A stretch of 64,000 bases of DNA, from the NCBI GenBank assembly GCA_900551075.1, contig URVB01000006.1:62001-126000 (forward strand), in the 5' to 3' direction. The position numbers and the translations under genes are program-made. Origin of the DNA: an uncultured Blautia sp. Its GTDB lineage: Bacteria > Bacillota > Clostridia > Lachnospirales > Lachnospiraceae. The notes beneath the pieces were generated by a model. It did no database searches. It was not told the origin of the DNA and worked only from the letters and a program-made list of their open reading frames with translations. Each line of letters starts with the position of its first letter. Within the stretch, counting starts at the first letter, position 1. Positions 27,288-35,914 of the stretch are shown here, piece by piece.

Positions 27288-28946
27288 TTATTTCATATCT
27301 CTTAAGCCCTGAAGCAAATCCCGGCTTTCTTCCCCCATTATACCGCTAAACGCACAGTATGTACCATATAATTTTTCATATTTTTTCAGATTTTCTTCCC
27401 TGGGAAGAAAGGTCCTGTCTTTTACACTGCTCATATTTTCCACTGCCATCCAGTAGGAAGCATAGCCGCCCCTTTCCTCCCCTGCCGCCAGAGCCGCATA
27501 GATGGCAGAGCCCAGAGCCGCCGCCTGATCACTGGCTGCTATTTTAATCTTTTTGCCGAGAACATCGGCATAAATCTGCATCAGCATTTCATTTTTCATG
27601 GCAATACCTCCGCTGGCAATGACTTCTTCAATCTGAACCCCGCCTTTTTCATACAGCTCCACAATCCGTCTCGTTCCGAAGGCGGTCGCTTCAATCAGGG
27701 CACGGTAGATTTCCTCCGGCTTTGTATTCAGGGTCATACCGATTAATGCGCCTGTAAGCCCTCCATCCACAAAGGGAGTCTTATTTCCATTCCACCAGTC
27801 CAGGGCAAGAAGGCCGCTCTGTCCGGGCTTCAGCCTTTCTGCCTTATTGCTTAAAAGAGCATGTACGCTGATTCCTTCCTTTTTTGCCTCTTTTTCATAA
27901 GCCCCGCAGGTAAAACCATTGGCAAACCACCCAAAAAGATCTCCTACCGAAGCAAGACCGGATTCCAGGGCATAGTAACCGGGAACAATGGCATCCTTCA
28001 CACCTCCGCAGATTCCTTTTTCCGAAAAGGGACTGCTGCTTAGCCCTACCATGACACTGGAGGTCCCCAATACCAGCATAAGCTGCTTCTCATTTCCAAG
28101 ACAGCCTCCCGGTACGCCTGCGTGAGAGTCAATAATTGCAGGGGCGACCGCGATTCCCTCAGACAGTCCAAGACGCTTTGCCCATTCCTGTGACAAATAT
28201 CCTACAGGTTCTCCTATGCCGCATATTTCTCCCGGTGCCTTTTCCTCCGTAAAACTCTCCAGCTCCGGGTCTAATTTTTTCAGAAATGCTTTATCCATGT
28301 AACCATCCCGGCAGTTCCACCATGCTTTATAGCCAGCCATGGAGCAGCTTCTTTTATGGGAACCGGTCAGTACTCTTGTAAGCCAGTCGCCGGCCTCCAG
28401 AATCTCATCCGCACAGCGGTAGATTTCCGGATCCTCCTCCAGAATTTCCATCACCTTGGGAATCAGCAGCTCCGGAGATATTTTCCCCCCAAACCTGGGG
28501 CTGTCCTCCAGTCCGGATTCCTCAAGCAGCCGATTAACCCTATCAGCCTGTTTCTGTGCGCCATGATGCTTCCACAATTTTGCATATGCGTTTCTTCTGT
28601 GGACAAACTCTTCCTTTTCGCATAAAGGGGCTGCATTTTCATCTACAGATAACATGGTACAGGCTGTAAAATCGATTCCGATTCCGATAATGTCCTCCTT
28701 CTCAATCCCGCTCTCCCGAAGAAGCCTGGGCACAACCTCATCCAGCACCTCCAGATAGTCGCCCGGATATTCCAGACACCACGCATCCGGCAGCACAGTT
28801 GTGCCATCCGGCAGAAACTCAGTCATAACACCATGCGCATATTCCTTTGCTGCATCGGCTGCAACATATCCGTCCCTGCAGCGCACCAACACGCCGCGCC
28901 CGGACAAAGTTCCGTAATCCAATCCGATCGTATACTTGTCTTTCAT
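27288..28946 (-). CDS. araB: Ribulokinase (FGGY family)
   Basis: A 552-residue FGGY kinase with the AraB-type segments GIDFTACTMLSVDENAAPLC, HRRNAYAKLWKHHGAQ and LALDWWNGNKTPFVD, plus the C-terminal ATP-site motif VIASGGIAMKNEMLMQI. Ribulokinases phosphorylate L- and D-ribulose and also ribitol and L-arabitol, which suits a locus with two polyol dehydrogenases. No araA or araD lies beside it, so a pentitol pathway is more likely than plain arabinose use. The symbol reflects family, not proven substrate. Confidence 0.87.
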   Translation of the reverse strand: MKDKYTIGLDYGTLSGRGVLVRCRDGYVAADAAKEYAHGVMTEFLPDGTTVLPDAWCLEYPGDYLEVLDEVVPRLLRESGIEKEDIIGIGIDFTACTMLSVDENAAPLCEKEEFVHRRNAYAKLWKHHGAQKQADRVNRLLEESGLEDSPRFGGKISPELLIPKVMEILEEDPEIYRCADEILEAGDWLTRVLTGSHKRSCSMAGYKAWWNCRDGYMDKAFLKKLDPELESFTEEKAPGEICGIGEPVGYLSQEWAKRLGLSEGIAVAPAIIDSHAGVPGGCLGNEKQLMLVLGTSSVMVGLSSSPFSEKGICGGVKDAIVPGYYALESGLASVGDLFGWFANGFTCGAYEKEAKKEGISVHALLSNKAERLKPGQSGLLALDWWNGNKTPFVDGGLTGALIGMTLNTKPEEIYRALIEATAFGTRRIVELYEKGGVQIEEVIASGGIAMKNEMLMQIYADVLGKKIKIAASDQAAALGSAIYAALAAGEERGGYASYWMAVENMSSVKDRTFLPREENLKKYEKLYGTYCAFSGIMGEESRDLLQGLRDMK

Positions 28947-28954
28947 TTTCTATC

Positions 28955-29015
28955 TCCATTTTAAAAGTATTTTAATAAGTGCTTTTATTATATAGAACAT
29001 ATCCAGGCAAGTCAA
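28955..29015 (-). promoter_or_regulatory. Promoter and operator of the ribulokinase gene
   Basis: On the minus strand, TTGACT (29010-29015) and TATAAT (28987-28992) are spaced by 17 bases. Downstream, the AT-rich stretch around 28960-28976 resembles the direct repeats in the other promoter of this regulon, consistent with repression by the downstream ROK protein. Confidence 0.72.
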
Positions 29016-29022
29016 GTGCAAA

Positions 29023-29057
29023 AAGTGACCGAAAGCATAAACAGCTTTCGGTCACTT
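29023..29057 (-). terminator. Terminator after metF
   Basis: A perfect 14-bp stem (AAGTGACCGAAAGC at 29023-29036 with its complement at 29044-29057) and a 7-base loop are followed on the minus strand by a T-run. It ends the rnfC2-metV-metF transcript. Confidence 0.88.
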
Positions 29058-29109
29058 GAAAATTCAGAACCATGCAGGGGATTAACCCGGCAGCTGCGAT
29101 CGCAGCCTG

Positions 29110-29988
29110 TCAAATTCCGGCCTGCTCAAGAAGAGCCGGTACTTTTGACTCCCAGCCCATCGCCATAATATGTACGCCCTGGCAATACGGCTTACATTCT
29201 CTGATAATACGTGCGGCAATTTCCACACCGGTGATACCGGCTTTGGTTTTTTCCTTATCCGCTTTCAGCTCATTGATCATTTCCTCCGGAATATGGATAC
29301 CTGCAACATTTGCATTCATGTATCTGCACATTCCAACGGATTTCGGAATGACGATTCCCAACTGAACCGGCTTGCCGAACTGTTTTGCCTTCTCCATAAA
29401 CTGAATAAATTTCTCCGGCTCGTAAACAGCCTGTGTCTGGAAATACTCTGCACCTGCGGCAACCTTTCTTTCCATCTTTGCAAGCTGAACGTCAACAGAA
29501 TCACTGCATGGGGATACAACTGCTCCCTTAGCAAACTTAGGCGGCTCGCCAACCAGCTCATTCCCGCCAAGGTCTACGCCTGACTCCAACTGCTTTACCG
29601 CATGAATCAGAGAGACGGAATCCAGATCAAAGACAGGCTTTGCCTGCGGATGATCGCCAAGCCTGGTATGGTCTCCTGTTAAAAGCAGCAGGTTCTCGAT
29701 TCCGAACAGCGCCGCACTCAAAAGATCTGACTCCAGTGCGATACGGTTTCTGTCACGACAGGTCATCTGGAAAATAGGTGTCAGCCCTTCGTCCTTCAGA
29801 GCCTTACAGGTTGCCAGAGAACCAAGACGCATAACAGAGGACTGATTATCCGTCACGTTAACCGCCGTAATGCCGCTCAGATAAGTCTTCGCTTCCTCCA
29901 GCATATGTTCAATATGAAATCCTTTTGGCGGACCTACTTCCGCAGTAACTACAAATTCACCACGTTCAAATGCTTCCGTAATTTTCAT
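29110..29988 (-). CDS. metF: Methylenetetrahydrofolate reductase
   Basis: A 292-residue TIM-barrel flavoprotein that reduces methylene-THF to methyl-THF. Landmarks are VTAEVGPPKG, the folate/flavin segments QMTCRDRNRIALESDLLSA and LLLTGDHTRLGDHP, and QTQAVYEPEKF. It is the third gene after rnfC2 and metV. In acetogens this set forms a complex that delivers electrons to MetF. The enzyme serves either the methyl branch of the Wood-Ljungdahl pathway or methionine synthesis. Confidence 0.92.
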   Translation of the reverse strand: MKITEAFERGEFVVTAEVGPPKGFHIEHMLEEAKTYLSGITAVNVTDNQSSVMRLGSLATCKALKDEGLTPIFQMTCRDRNRIALESDLLSAALFGIENLLLLTGDHTRLGDHPQAKPVFDLDSVSLIHAVKQLESGVDLGGNELVGEPPKFAKGAVVSPCSDSVDVQLAKMERKVAAGAEYFQTQAVYEPEKFIQFMEKAKQFGKPVQLGIVIPKSVGMCRYMNANVAGIHIPEEMINELKADKEKTKAGITGVEIAARIIRECKPYCQGVHIMAMGWESKVPALLEQAGI

Positions 29989-30036
29989 TATACTTTACTC
30001 CTACTCCTTATAGACTTATAAATTTTTACAGTTTTC

Positions 30037-30660
30037 TTATTTGGACACTTCTTCATCTGTTGCGTAATTACGCACCTGTGTCGGGCATTTTAATACATCC
30101 AGACGTCCTAACTTTTCAAGCCGTCTATAGATACGTTCCCAGCCGCATTCCATTTCACTGTCCACTTCGCATTTGCCGTTTTTAGAGCCGCCGCACTGTC
30201 CGTTGACCAGGCTCTTGGAACAAGCAGTAATCGGGCAAATCCCCCCGGTTAAATTCAGGTAACATTCACCGCATTGACCGCAATCGTATTCTAACGGTGT
30301 CACTCCCTGGAATCCCGGCAACGGGTAGGTGTCACATGCTGCACACACCCTTTTATCCTCCAGATACCCGGCAACTGTCTGCACTCCGACGCCACATGAA
30401 AATACCAGTACCACGTCGGCATCTTCAATCTCGCTCATATGCTTTTGGAGGCGCAGCTTCATATTTTCGGGATTACAGATATAATCAGTTGTAATAATTC
30501 CAGTCACATTCCCGGAAGCTCCCAGCTCCTTCTGAAGCTCTGCGGCTTCCTTTTCCGGAAAATGGACTTCCTTGCATCCCTGGCAGTTAATAATAAAAAC
30601 CTTTTTTCCATCTGCCAGCGATACGATCGTTTCCTTTGCTTTTAATTGGGTAATTAACAT
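30037..30660 (-). CDS. metV: MetV, methylene-THF reductase partner
   Basis: A 207-residue cysteine-rich protein of the MetF C-terminal-domain/MetV family. The signature is DCGQCGECYLNLTGGICPITACSKSLVNGQCGG with many closely spaced Cys. Two more Cys lie near the N-terminus (INCQGCKEV). It is required for MetF flavin content and activity in the MetVF-type enzymes. It starts 2 bases after the rnfC2 stop and lies directly before metF. Its N-terminal part is paralogous to the N-terminal domain of the upstream RnfC2. Confidence 0.9.
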   Translation of the reverse strand: MLITQLKAKETIVSLADGKKVFIINCQGCKEVHFPEKEAAELQKELGASGNVTGIITTDYICNPENMKLRLQKHMSEIEDADVVLVFSCGVGVQTVAGYLEDKRVCAACDTYPLPGFQGVTPLEYDCGQCGECYLNLTGGICPITACSKSLVNGQCGGSKNGKCEVDSEMECGWERIYRRLEKLGRLDVLKCPTQVRNYATDEEVSK

Positions 30661-30661
30661 A

Positions 30662-32623
30662 TCACTTCATCCCCCTTATTGCATTTTTTCCGGCTTTAAT
30701 CCTGCTGACTAACGGAATCTTGGAGGAACAGATGTACTCACAGCACCTGCACTCAACGCAATCCATGACATTTTTATCCTTCATGCCCTGCCAGTTCTGC
30801 TCATCCGCATATTTTGCGAAATACAACGGAGAAAGCTCCATAGGACACACATCTACGCAGCGTCCGCATTTGATGCACGGCTGTTCTTCCGTATGGTCGG
30901 TGTCAATGGCAATGATTCCATTGGACCCCTTCATGATAGGCACATTTACATCAGGAAGGTCAAATCCCATCATTGGTCCGCCTGCCTTAACGGTAACATC
31001 ATCACCTGTTATGCCGCCGCAGTAGTCGATCAGCTCTTTTGTATTGGTGCCGATCTTCACAATATAATTGCCCGGCTTCTTAATCCTTTCGCCAGTCACG
31101 GTCACAACACGTTCAATTAAAGGCATACCTGTCTGAATTGCATCGGAAATAGCCTTTACGGTGCTGATATTGCTCACAACGCAGCCTACATCTGCCGGAA
31201 GACCGCCTGACGGCACCTGTTTTCCGGTCACACGCCTGATCAGCATCTTCTCAGCTCCCTGCGGATATTTTGTCTTGGCCACAACAACGTCTATATCACT
31301 GATATCCGCAGTCTTGGCCTGCAGCAATTCAATGGCATCCTGTTTATTATCCTCAATTACAATGAGACCCTTTTGGGCACCTACTGTTTTGATCACGGCC
31401 CTGAGCCCGAAGATCACATCATCGGCAAATTCTAAGAGCACCCTGTGGTCTGCGGTCAAAAGCGGCTCACACTCACAGCCATTCAACAAAATAGTATCCA
31501 CCGGCTTAGCAGGCTTTAATTTTACGGATGTGGGGAAACCGGCGCCGCCCATACCAACAATTCCGGCCTGGCGGACAATGTCGACAATTTCGTCTGGTGT
31601 CAGACTATCAAGGTCCTTGTTGGGCTTTACGGATTCGTGCAGAGTATTTTTTCCATCCGACTGAATGACTACGGCCATACATTCGCCTCTCGTCGCATGA
31701 AGACGCGGCTCAATCGCGATTACGGTTCCACTGACGCTGGAATGAACCGGACTGCTGATAAAGGCTGCCGCTTCGCCGATCTTCTGGCCCACTTTTACGG
31801 TGTCTCCCACCTGCACAACAGGGTTTGCCGGAGCGCCTGCGTGCATCGACAACGGAATCACCACAACTTCCGGGTCCGGAAATCTCTCCAGCGCAAGATG
31901 TTCGGTAAATTCTTTACGCTCTGACGGATGAACACCGCCGTAATAACCCTCAAGTCTGTTTTCCCGAATTGATTTCACATAATCATTAATAAACCTGACA
32001 TTAACCTTTGAGTAATCCCGCACCTGAATAGGCTGATCCAAAAACTCAGAAATACGGCCCTGTTTTTCCAGCCTTTTATGTATTTTTTCCCAGGCACAGT
32101 CTTTATTACTGTCCACTTCACATTTTCCGTTCTTCGCGCCTCCGCATTGTCCGTTGACCAGACTCTTTGAGCAATCAACGATAGGACAGACTCCACCTGT
32201 TATATTCAGATAGCATTGTGCACACGCGTCACAGCTTCGCTTCGTCAGCGCCATGCCGTGATGTCCCGTATAATTAAGCGAATTGCTGGCCGCATATACG
32301 GGCTTTTCCGCGAAATCCGCAACTGTTTGAATTCCCAGTCCGCAGGAAATTACAAATACATTTTCCGTACCTTCCGGAATCATATCCTGTAATTTTTTTT
32401 CAGTTTGAGTTTTGTTGCACAAAAAATCAACCCTTGCACTGCCTGTAACCGTTTTTCCGTGTTCGGCAGCGATTTCCTCAAACTCGCCGCAATCTGGTTC
32501 GTCAACGGTTTCAAATTCCTTGAAGCACTTGTTACAAGCAACAATGAACAGGTTATCTTTACCGGCTAATAATGACACCAGTTCATCGTTACTTTTCAAC
32601 TTATACTTGGTATAGTTTTCCAA
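30662..32623 (-). CDS. rnfC2: RnfC2-type electron-transfer protein with N-terminal MetV-like domain
   Basis: A 653-residue protein in two parts. Residues about 1-205 resemble MetV (CDACAQCYLNITGGVCPIVDCSKSLVNGQCGG). The rest is RnfC/NuoF-like, with GMGGAGFPTSVKL, the FMN-loop-like NGCECEPLLTADHR, and two C-terminal ferredoxin motifs (CIKCGRCVDVCP and CVECRCCEYICS). The size fits RnfC2 of the Acetobacterium MetF/MetV/RnfC2 complex, which links NADH oxidation to MetF. The start at TTG 32623 has AAGGAAGG well spaced upstream and aligns with the start of MetV; ATG 32653 and GTG 32698 are alternatives. Confidence 0.85.
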   Translation of the reverse strand: MENYTKYKLKSNDELVSLLAGKDNLFIVACNKCFKEFETVDEPDCGEFEEIAAEHGKTVTGSARVDFLCNKTQTEKKLQDMIPEGTENVFVISCGLGIQTVADFAEKPVYAASNSLNYTGHHGMALTKRSCDACAQCYLNITGGVCPIVDCSKSLVNGQCGGAKNGKCEVDSNKDCAWEKIHKRLEKQGRISEFLDQPIQVRDYSKVNVRFINDYVKSIRENRLEGYYGGVHPSERKEFTEHLALERFPDPEVVVIPLSMHAGAPANPVVQVGDTVKVGQKIGEAAAFISSPVHSSVSGTVIAIEPRLHATRGECMAVVIQSDGKNTLHESVKPNKDLDSLTPDEIVDIVRQAGIVGMGGAGFPTSVKLKPAKPVDTILLNGCECEPLLTADHRVLLEFADDVIFGLRAVIKTVGAQKGLIVIEDNKQDAIELLQAKTADISDIDVVVAKTKYPQGAEKMLIRRVTGKQVPSGGLPADVGCVVSNISTVKAISDAIQTGMPLIERVVTVTGERIKKPGNYIVKIGTNTKELIDYCGGITGDDVTVKAGGPMMGFDLPDVNVPIMKGSNGIIAIDTDHTEEQPCIKCGRCVDVCPMELSPLYFAKYADEQNWQGMKDKNVMDCVECRCCEYICSSKIPLVSRIKAGKNAIRGMK

Positions 32624-32835
32624 TTGCTCACCTTCCTTATAAAATTGATTCATAAACCTTGTGCTTATCTGTTTTTGCTGTTTTTCCCACCTCCGCACTT
32701 TGAAGAAAAAACAACAGTAAACAAATAACTTAGTTCTGCAATTAATACGTGTTTAATATAACACAAATTAGCCATATTATCTAGCCCAAACCAACATTTT
32801 TACACAAAAATATACATTATGCTCAAATGCCGCAC

Positions 32836-33130
32836 TCATTCTGCCGCGATTCTGCGGCAACGTACCGTGACCTTCGGGCTGGCATCCACACTGTAGCAAT
32901 AGCTTCCAGCCTCCATATATGGAAGACTCACCAAAAACGGGGCAGTCCTGTTGTATCCCTGTGCCGCCGTGTCCTGCACCAACAGATACACGCCCGGAAG
33001 AATATTTTTGAAGCGTACTTTGCCATCGTCTCCAATGGGCTGCGTTATTCCCGACGGAAAAAAATACGCCGGCTGCCTGTCAAAAGGCGCTGGCGTATTT
33101 TGGTAAATATTTAGTTTTTCTGCCTGTTTA
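32836..33130 (-). pseudogene. Remnant of a SpaA/Cna-B-type pilin-like protein
   Basis: The minus strand reads GDDGKVRFKNILPGVYLLVQ, then PFLVSLPYMEAGSYCYSVDASPK, the typical start of an LPXTG major pilin or Cna-B domain. There is no start, no signal peptide and no sorting signal, and the frame stops soon after. It is a fragment of a surface protein gene. The bases upstream belong to a different broken gene, so this is a deletion scar rather than a small functional gene. Confidence 0.55.
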
Positions 33131-33136
33131 ACATGG

Positions 33137-33647
33137 CTAAATCGTATCAATCAAATCTGACCCACTAACTATCCGGCTCCAACGGTTTTCCCTTTTGTCC
33201 ATATCCCCGCCAAAGTATGGAAGTCTTTCTGCTTCCAGTTCTTCCAAACGGCTGACTTCTCCATCCAGGAAAGAACGAAGCCTTCTGCGTGTACTCTCCA
33301 GCCGGATAATCCTGGCTGTAGCGTCCCCGGTAAGCACCAAAATAGGGATCACCCGGCACTTCATAGGTATCCTCCGTGTAAAGCATAAGCACATTCATGC
33401 CCAGCTTTGCCAGAAGGCGGATAATGGATTTTACCTTTTCCACCGTAAATACGGCATTTCTGGAACAGTCCAGCATATAGCCGCTTCTTTCAAAAGAAAC
33501 GTTTTCTTTATTTTCATAGGTGCTCTCTTTCAGATGATGCAATGCCCGGTTCAGTCCCCTGTAATAATGTGCCGGTTCCCTGCAGACAATACGCAGTTGA
33601 TTTCCGCTGCGGTTTACTACAAGCTCTGACCTGTCATGGAACTCCAC
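33137..33647 (-). pseudogene. GH20 beta-N-acetylhexosaminidase with large internal deletion
   Basis: The 5' part (33647 to about 33315) encodes an intact N-terminal GH20 region: SFERSGYMLDCSRNAVFTV, then MNVLMLYTEDTYEVPGDPYFGAYRGRYSQ. At about 33310 the frame changes, and the rest (to the stop at 33137) matches the C-terminal tail of the same family, with RRLRSFLDGEVSRLEELEAERLPYFGG. The whole catalytic barrel is therefore missing and the two ends are joined out of frame. The gene cannot be functional. Confidence 0.75.
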
Positions 33648-33649
33648 CT

Positions 33650-33948
33650 GGATTTGAAGCTGTTCACCTGTATGCGGATTTTCATGGCCTCCTCCTCTTT
33701 TGTTTCAAATACTTTATGGTTAATACCGATAATTTCTTAATATACACCAATGATTATTTCATAGTCTATGCACAGAATTATATTAAATATAGACAAAATG
33801 TAACACAGACATGATTTACAAAAGCGATTTTCCGTCATCAAAAATCAGCATCCCGTTACAGGTTTCCAACACCCTATCCCGATCATGAATTTTAAACATT
33901 TACGGACTGGCTGTATCGGCAGAGTAATATGATTGTGGAACTGACGGG
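33650..33948. other. Gene-free stretch between the GH20 remnant and the importer
   Basis: About 300 bases with no convincing gene. It is AT-rich around 33720-33800 and could hold the old promoter of the broken GH20 gene. No strong hairpin with a T-run is visible downstream of the permease stop at 33949. Confidence 0.5.
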
Positions 33949-34848
33949 TTATCCTTTGACAGCTCCTGATGTCATACCCTCTACCAGATACCGGTTAAAA
34001 AACAGGTAGATGATGAGGATCGGCACAATTCCGAACATAGAACCTGCAATCAACAGGTCATAGTTATTTCCATAAGGTGTCAGAAGGGTATTTAAACCAA
34101 TCTGCAAGGTAAATTTATCAGTGTCGCGGAAAACCATCATCGGCCACAGCATATTGTTCCAGGAGCCCATTGCACACAGGATCGCCTGGGAAGCAAAGGC
34201 CGGCTTGGTAATAGGCATCATAATCTTCAGGCTGATACCGTATTCCGTACATCCGTCCACACGTGCTGCATCCAGCAATTCCCTGGGCAGGCTTGTCATA
34301 TACTGCCGGAAGAAGAATATGGTACCGGCGGCACACAGCCCCGGAAGGAAAACACCGGGATTTGTGTTAATCAGGCCAAGAGTTGTAACTTCCTTATAAA
34401 GAGGAAGCATCAGAATCTCAAAGGGCACGGACATGGTTGCAATAACCATGAAAAACAAAAATTCCCGGAGCCTGAACTTGTACATAGTCAGACCATATGC
34501 AATAAAGTAACAAACCAGCAATGTCAGCACAACTGTTGTCAGTGTCAGTATAAGGCTGTTCTTGTACCACATAAAGTATTTCCTTGAATCTACCACTGCG
34601 GTAGAATTCGAGCCCGGAATAAACATTGCGAACAGATACTTATAATTAGCCAGAGACAGAGGAGATTTTAAATCCAGGGACATACCCTCTGATACCAGCC
34701 TGGAGCCCGGCCGGAAAGAGCCAAGCAGTCCGGCAATCAGCGGAAATGCAATTAATCCGCACAGAAGAACAAACAACCCTGTTGACAGACAACTTGCTAT
34801 TTTATGGTTAGATTCCATGGTTTTGGTAGTATTTGCAGGTTTTGCCAT
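33949..34848 (-). CDS. Maltose-type ABC sugar permease (MalG family)
   Basis: A 299-residue membrane protein with six predicted helices and the EAA loop ELLDAARVDGCTEYGISLKIMMPITKPA near residues 190-217, which contacts the ATPase. It is the second permease of a CUT1 importer and starts 4 bases after the first. No ATPase is encoded here; such systems normally borrow a shared MsmK-type ATPase. Arabinan or other arabinoside oligomers are the likely cargo, given the nearby GH43 and GH51 genes. Confidence 0.9.
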   Translation of the reverse strand: MAKPANTTKTMESNHKIASCLSTGLFVLLCGLIAFPLIAGLLGSFRPGSRLVSEGMSLDLKSPLSLANYKYLFAMFIPGSNSTAVVDSRKYFMWYKNSLILTLTTVVLTLLVCYFIAYGLTMYKFRLREFLFFMVIATMSVPFEILMLPLYKEVTTLGLINTNPGVFLPGLCAAGTIFFFRQYMTSLPRELLDAARVDGCTEYGISLKIMMPITKPAFASQAILCAMGSWNNMLWPMMVFRDTDKFTLQIGLNTLLTPYGNNYDLLIAGSMFGIVPILIIYLFFNRYLVEGMTSGAVKG

Positions 34849-34852
34849 TTCA

Positions 34853-35758
34853 CTAATCCTCCTTCTTTTTGAAACTGAAGGTTCCAGTAGCCAACAACTG
34901 TATAAAATTAATTACCAGAGCAATTACCATAAGAACCACGCCCACTGCACATGCATAACCCATATCGTTCTTTTCAATGCCCCTCTTATACAGGTATCCT
35001 ACAATCGTAAGACCGATATTCTTCGGTGAAGAATTCCCGTTCCACAGCATGAAGCTCTCAAGGAACATGGACAGACCTGCAAATACGGAAATTGTCACAA
35101 CATAAATCGTGGTTGGTTTCAGAAGAGGCAGGGTCAGATGCCAGAACTTCTGCCAGCCGTTTGCACCGTCAATCTCACCGGATTCATAAATTGCAGTGTC
35201 AATGGATTTCAAACCGGACACATAATACAGCATATTTACACCGGTCCATCTCCACACGCATAGCAGCAGAAGGGCAATCCACCCTGTGGTTTTCGTTTTC
35301 AGCCATGCGAAGCTTGACTGGCCGAACATATGTAACAGCACATTCATCTGGCCATTATCCCCCTCTGAAAACATCAGGCGGAATAACAAACCCGAAATAA
35401 CTACAGATGTCAGTGCCGGAATATACATGATAACCTTCCATACGCCTTTCGCCTTAGTCAGACGACTCTCCATGAGAACCGCAAGAAGCATCGGGAAGGG
35501 CACCATGAGAAGCAGTGTAAGCACCATATATTCTACACTGTTGAATACTGCAATCCTGAAGAACTTGTCACCTGCAAGCTTTGTATAATTATCCAATCCG
35601 ATCCAGGTTTCTGATCCGAAAGAAACCTTCTGAAAACTCATTGTAATACCGCTTATCAGCGGATATAACCAGAAAATAAGCAGGCTTAATATAAACGGAA
35701 GTACGAATACATAAGGCGCAATTTTCTGGGAATACAGCATTTTTTTAGCTTTGTTCAC
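34853..35758 (-). CDS. Maltose-type ABC sugar permease (MalF family)
   Basis: A 301-residue permease with six predicted helices and the EAA loop ESGEIDGANGWQKFWHLTLPLLKP near residues 192-215. It pairs with the permease at 33949 and the binding protein at 35915. A stem-loop lies between it and the binding-protein gene. Confidence 0.9.
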   Translation of the reverse strand: MNKAKKMLYSQKIAPYVFVLPFILSLLIFWLYPLISGITMSFQKVSFGSETWIGLDNYTKLAGDKFFRIAVFNSVEYMVLTLLLMVPFPMLLAVLMESRLTKAKGVWKVIMYIPALTSVVISGLLFRLMFSEGDNGQMNVLLHMFGQSSFAWLKTKTTGWIALLLLCVWRWTGVNMLYYVSGLKSIDTAIYESGEIDGANGWQKFWHLTLPLLKPTTIYVVTISVFAGLSMFLESFMLWNGNSSPKNIGLTIVGYLYKRGIEKNDMGYACAVGVVLMVIALVINFIQLLATGTFSFKKKED

Positions 35759-35808
35759 AACAAACTCCTTCCTAATTCATTACAGAATTTCCATGTAAAA
35801 CTGAGAAC

Positions 35809-35853
35809 GGGGCTGCCACACATGCGATTTTCCGATCTCTGTGCGACATCCCC
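35809..35853 (-). terminator. Stem-loop between binding-protein and permease genes
   Basis: GGGG-CTGCCACACA (from 35809) pairs with TGTGCGAC-ATCCCC (ending 35853), with wobble pairs. There is no strong T-run, so it may act as an mRNA-stabilising hairpin rather than a full terminator. Confidence 0.5.
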
Positions 35854-35914
35854 TTCTCCTGTTTCATCCTGCGTCGGCCAGCGTGTCACCCACACTGTTT
35901 ATTTCCGGTTGTAA

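Noticed and set aside
30662..32623. MetV-RnfC fusion as a new protein architecture
   Set aside because: The size and layout match RnfC2 of known acetogen MetF/MetV/RnfC2 complexes, so the fusion itself is not new.
32836..33150. Small pilin-like protein as a functional gene
   Set aside because: No signal peptide, sorting signal or ribosome binding site is present, and its 5' end lies in another broken gene. It is treated as a remnant.
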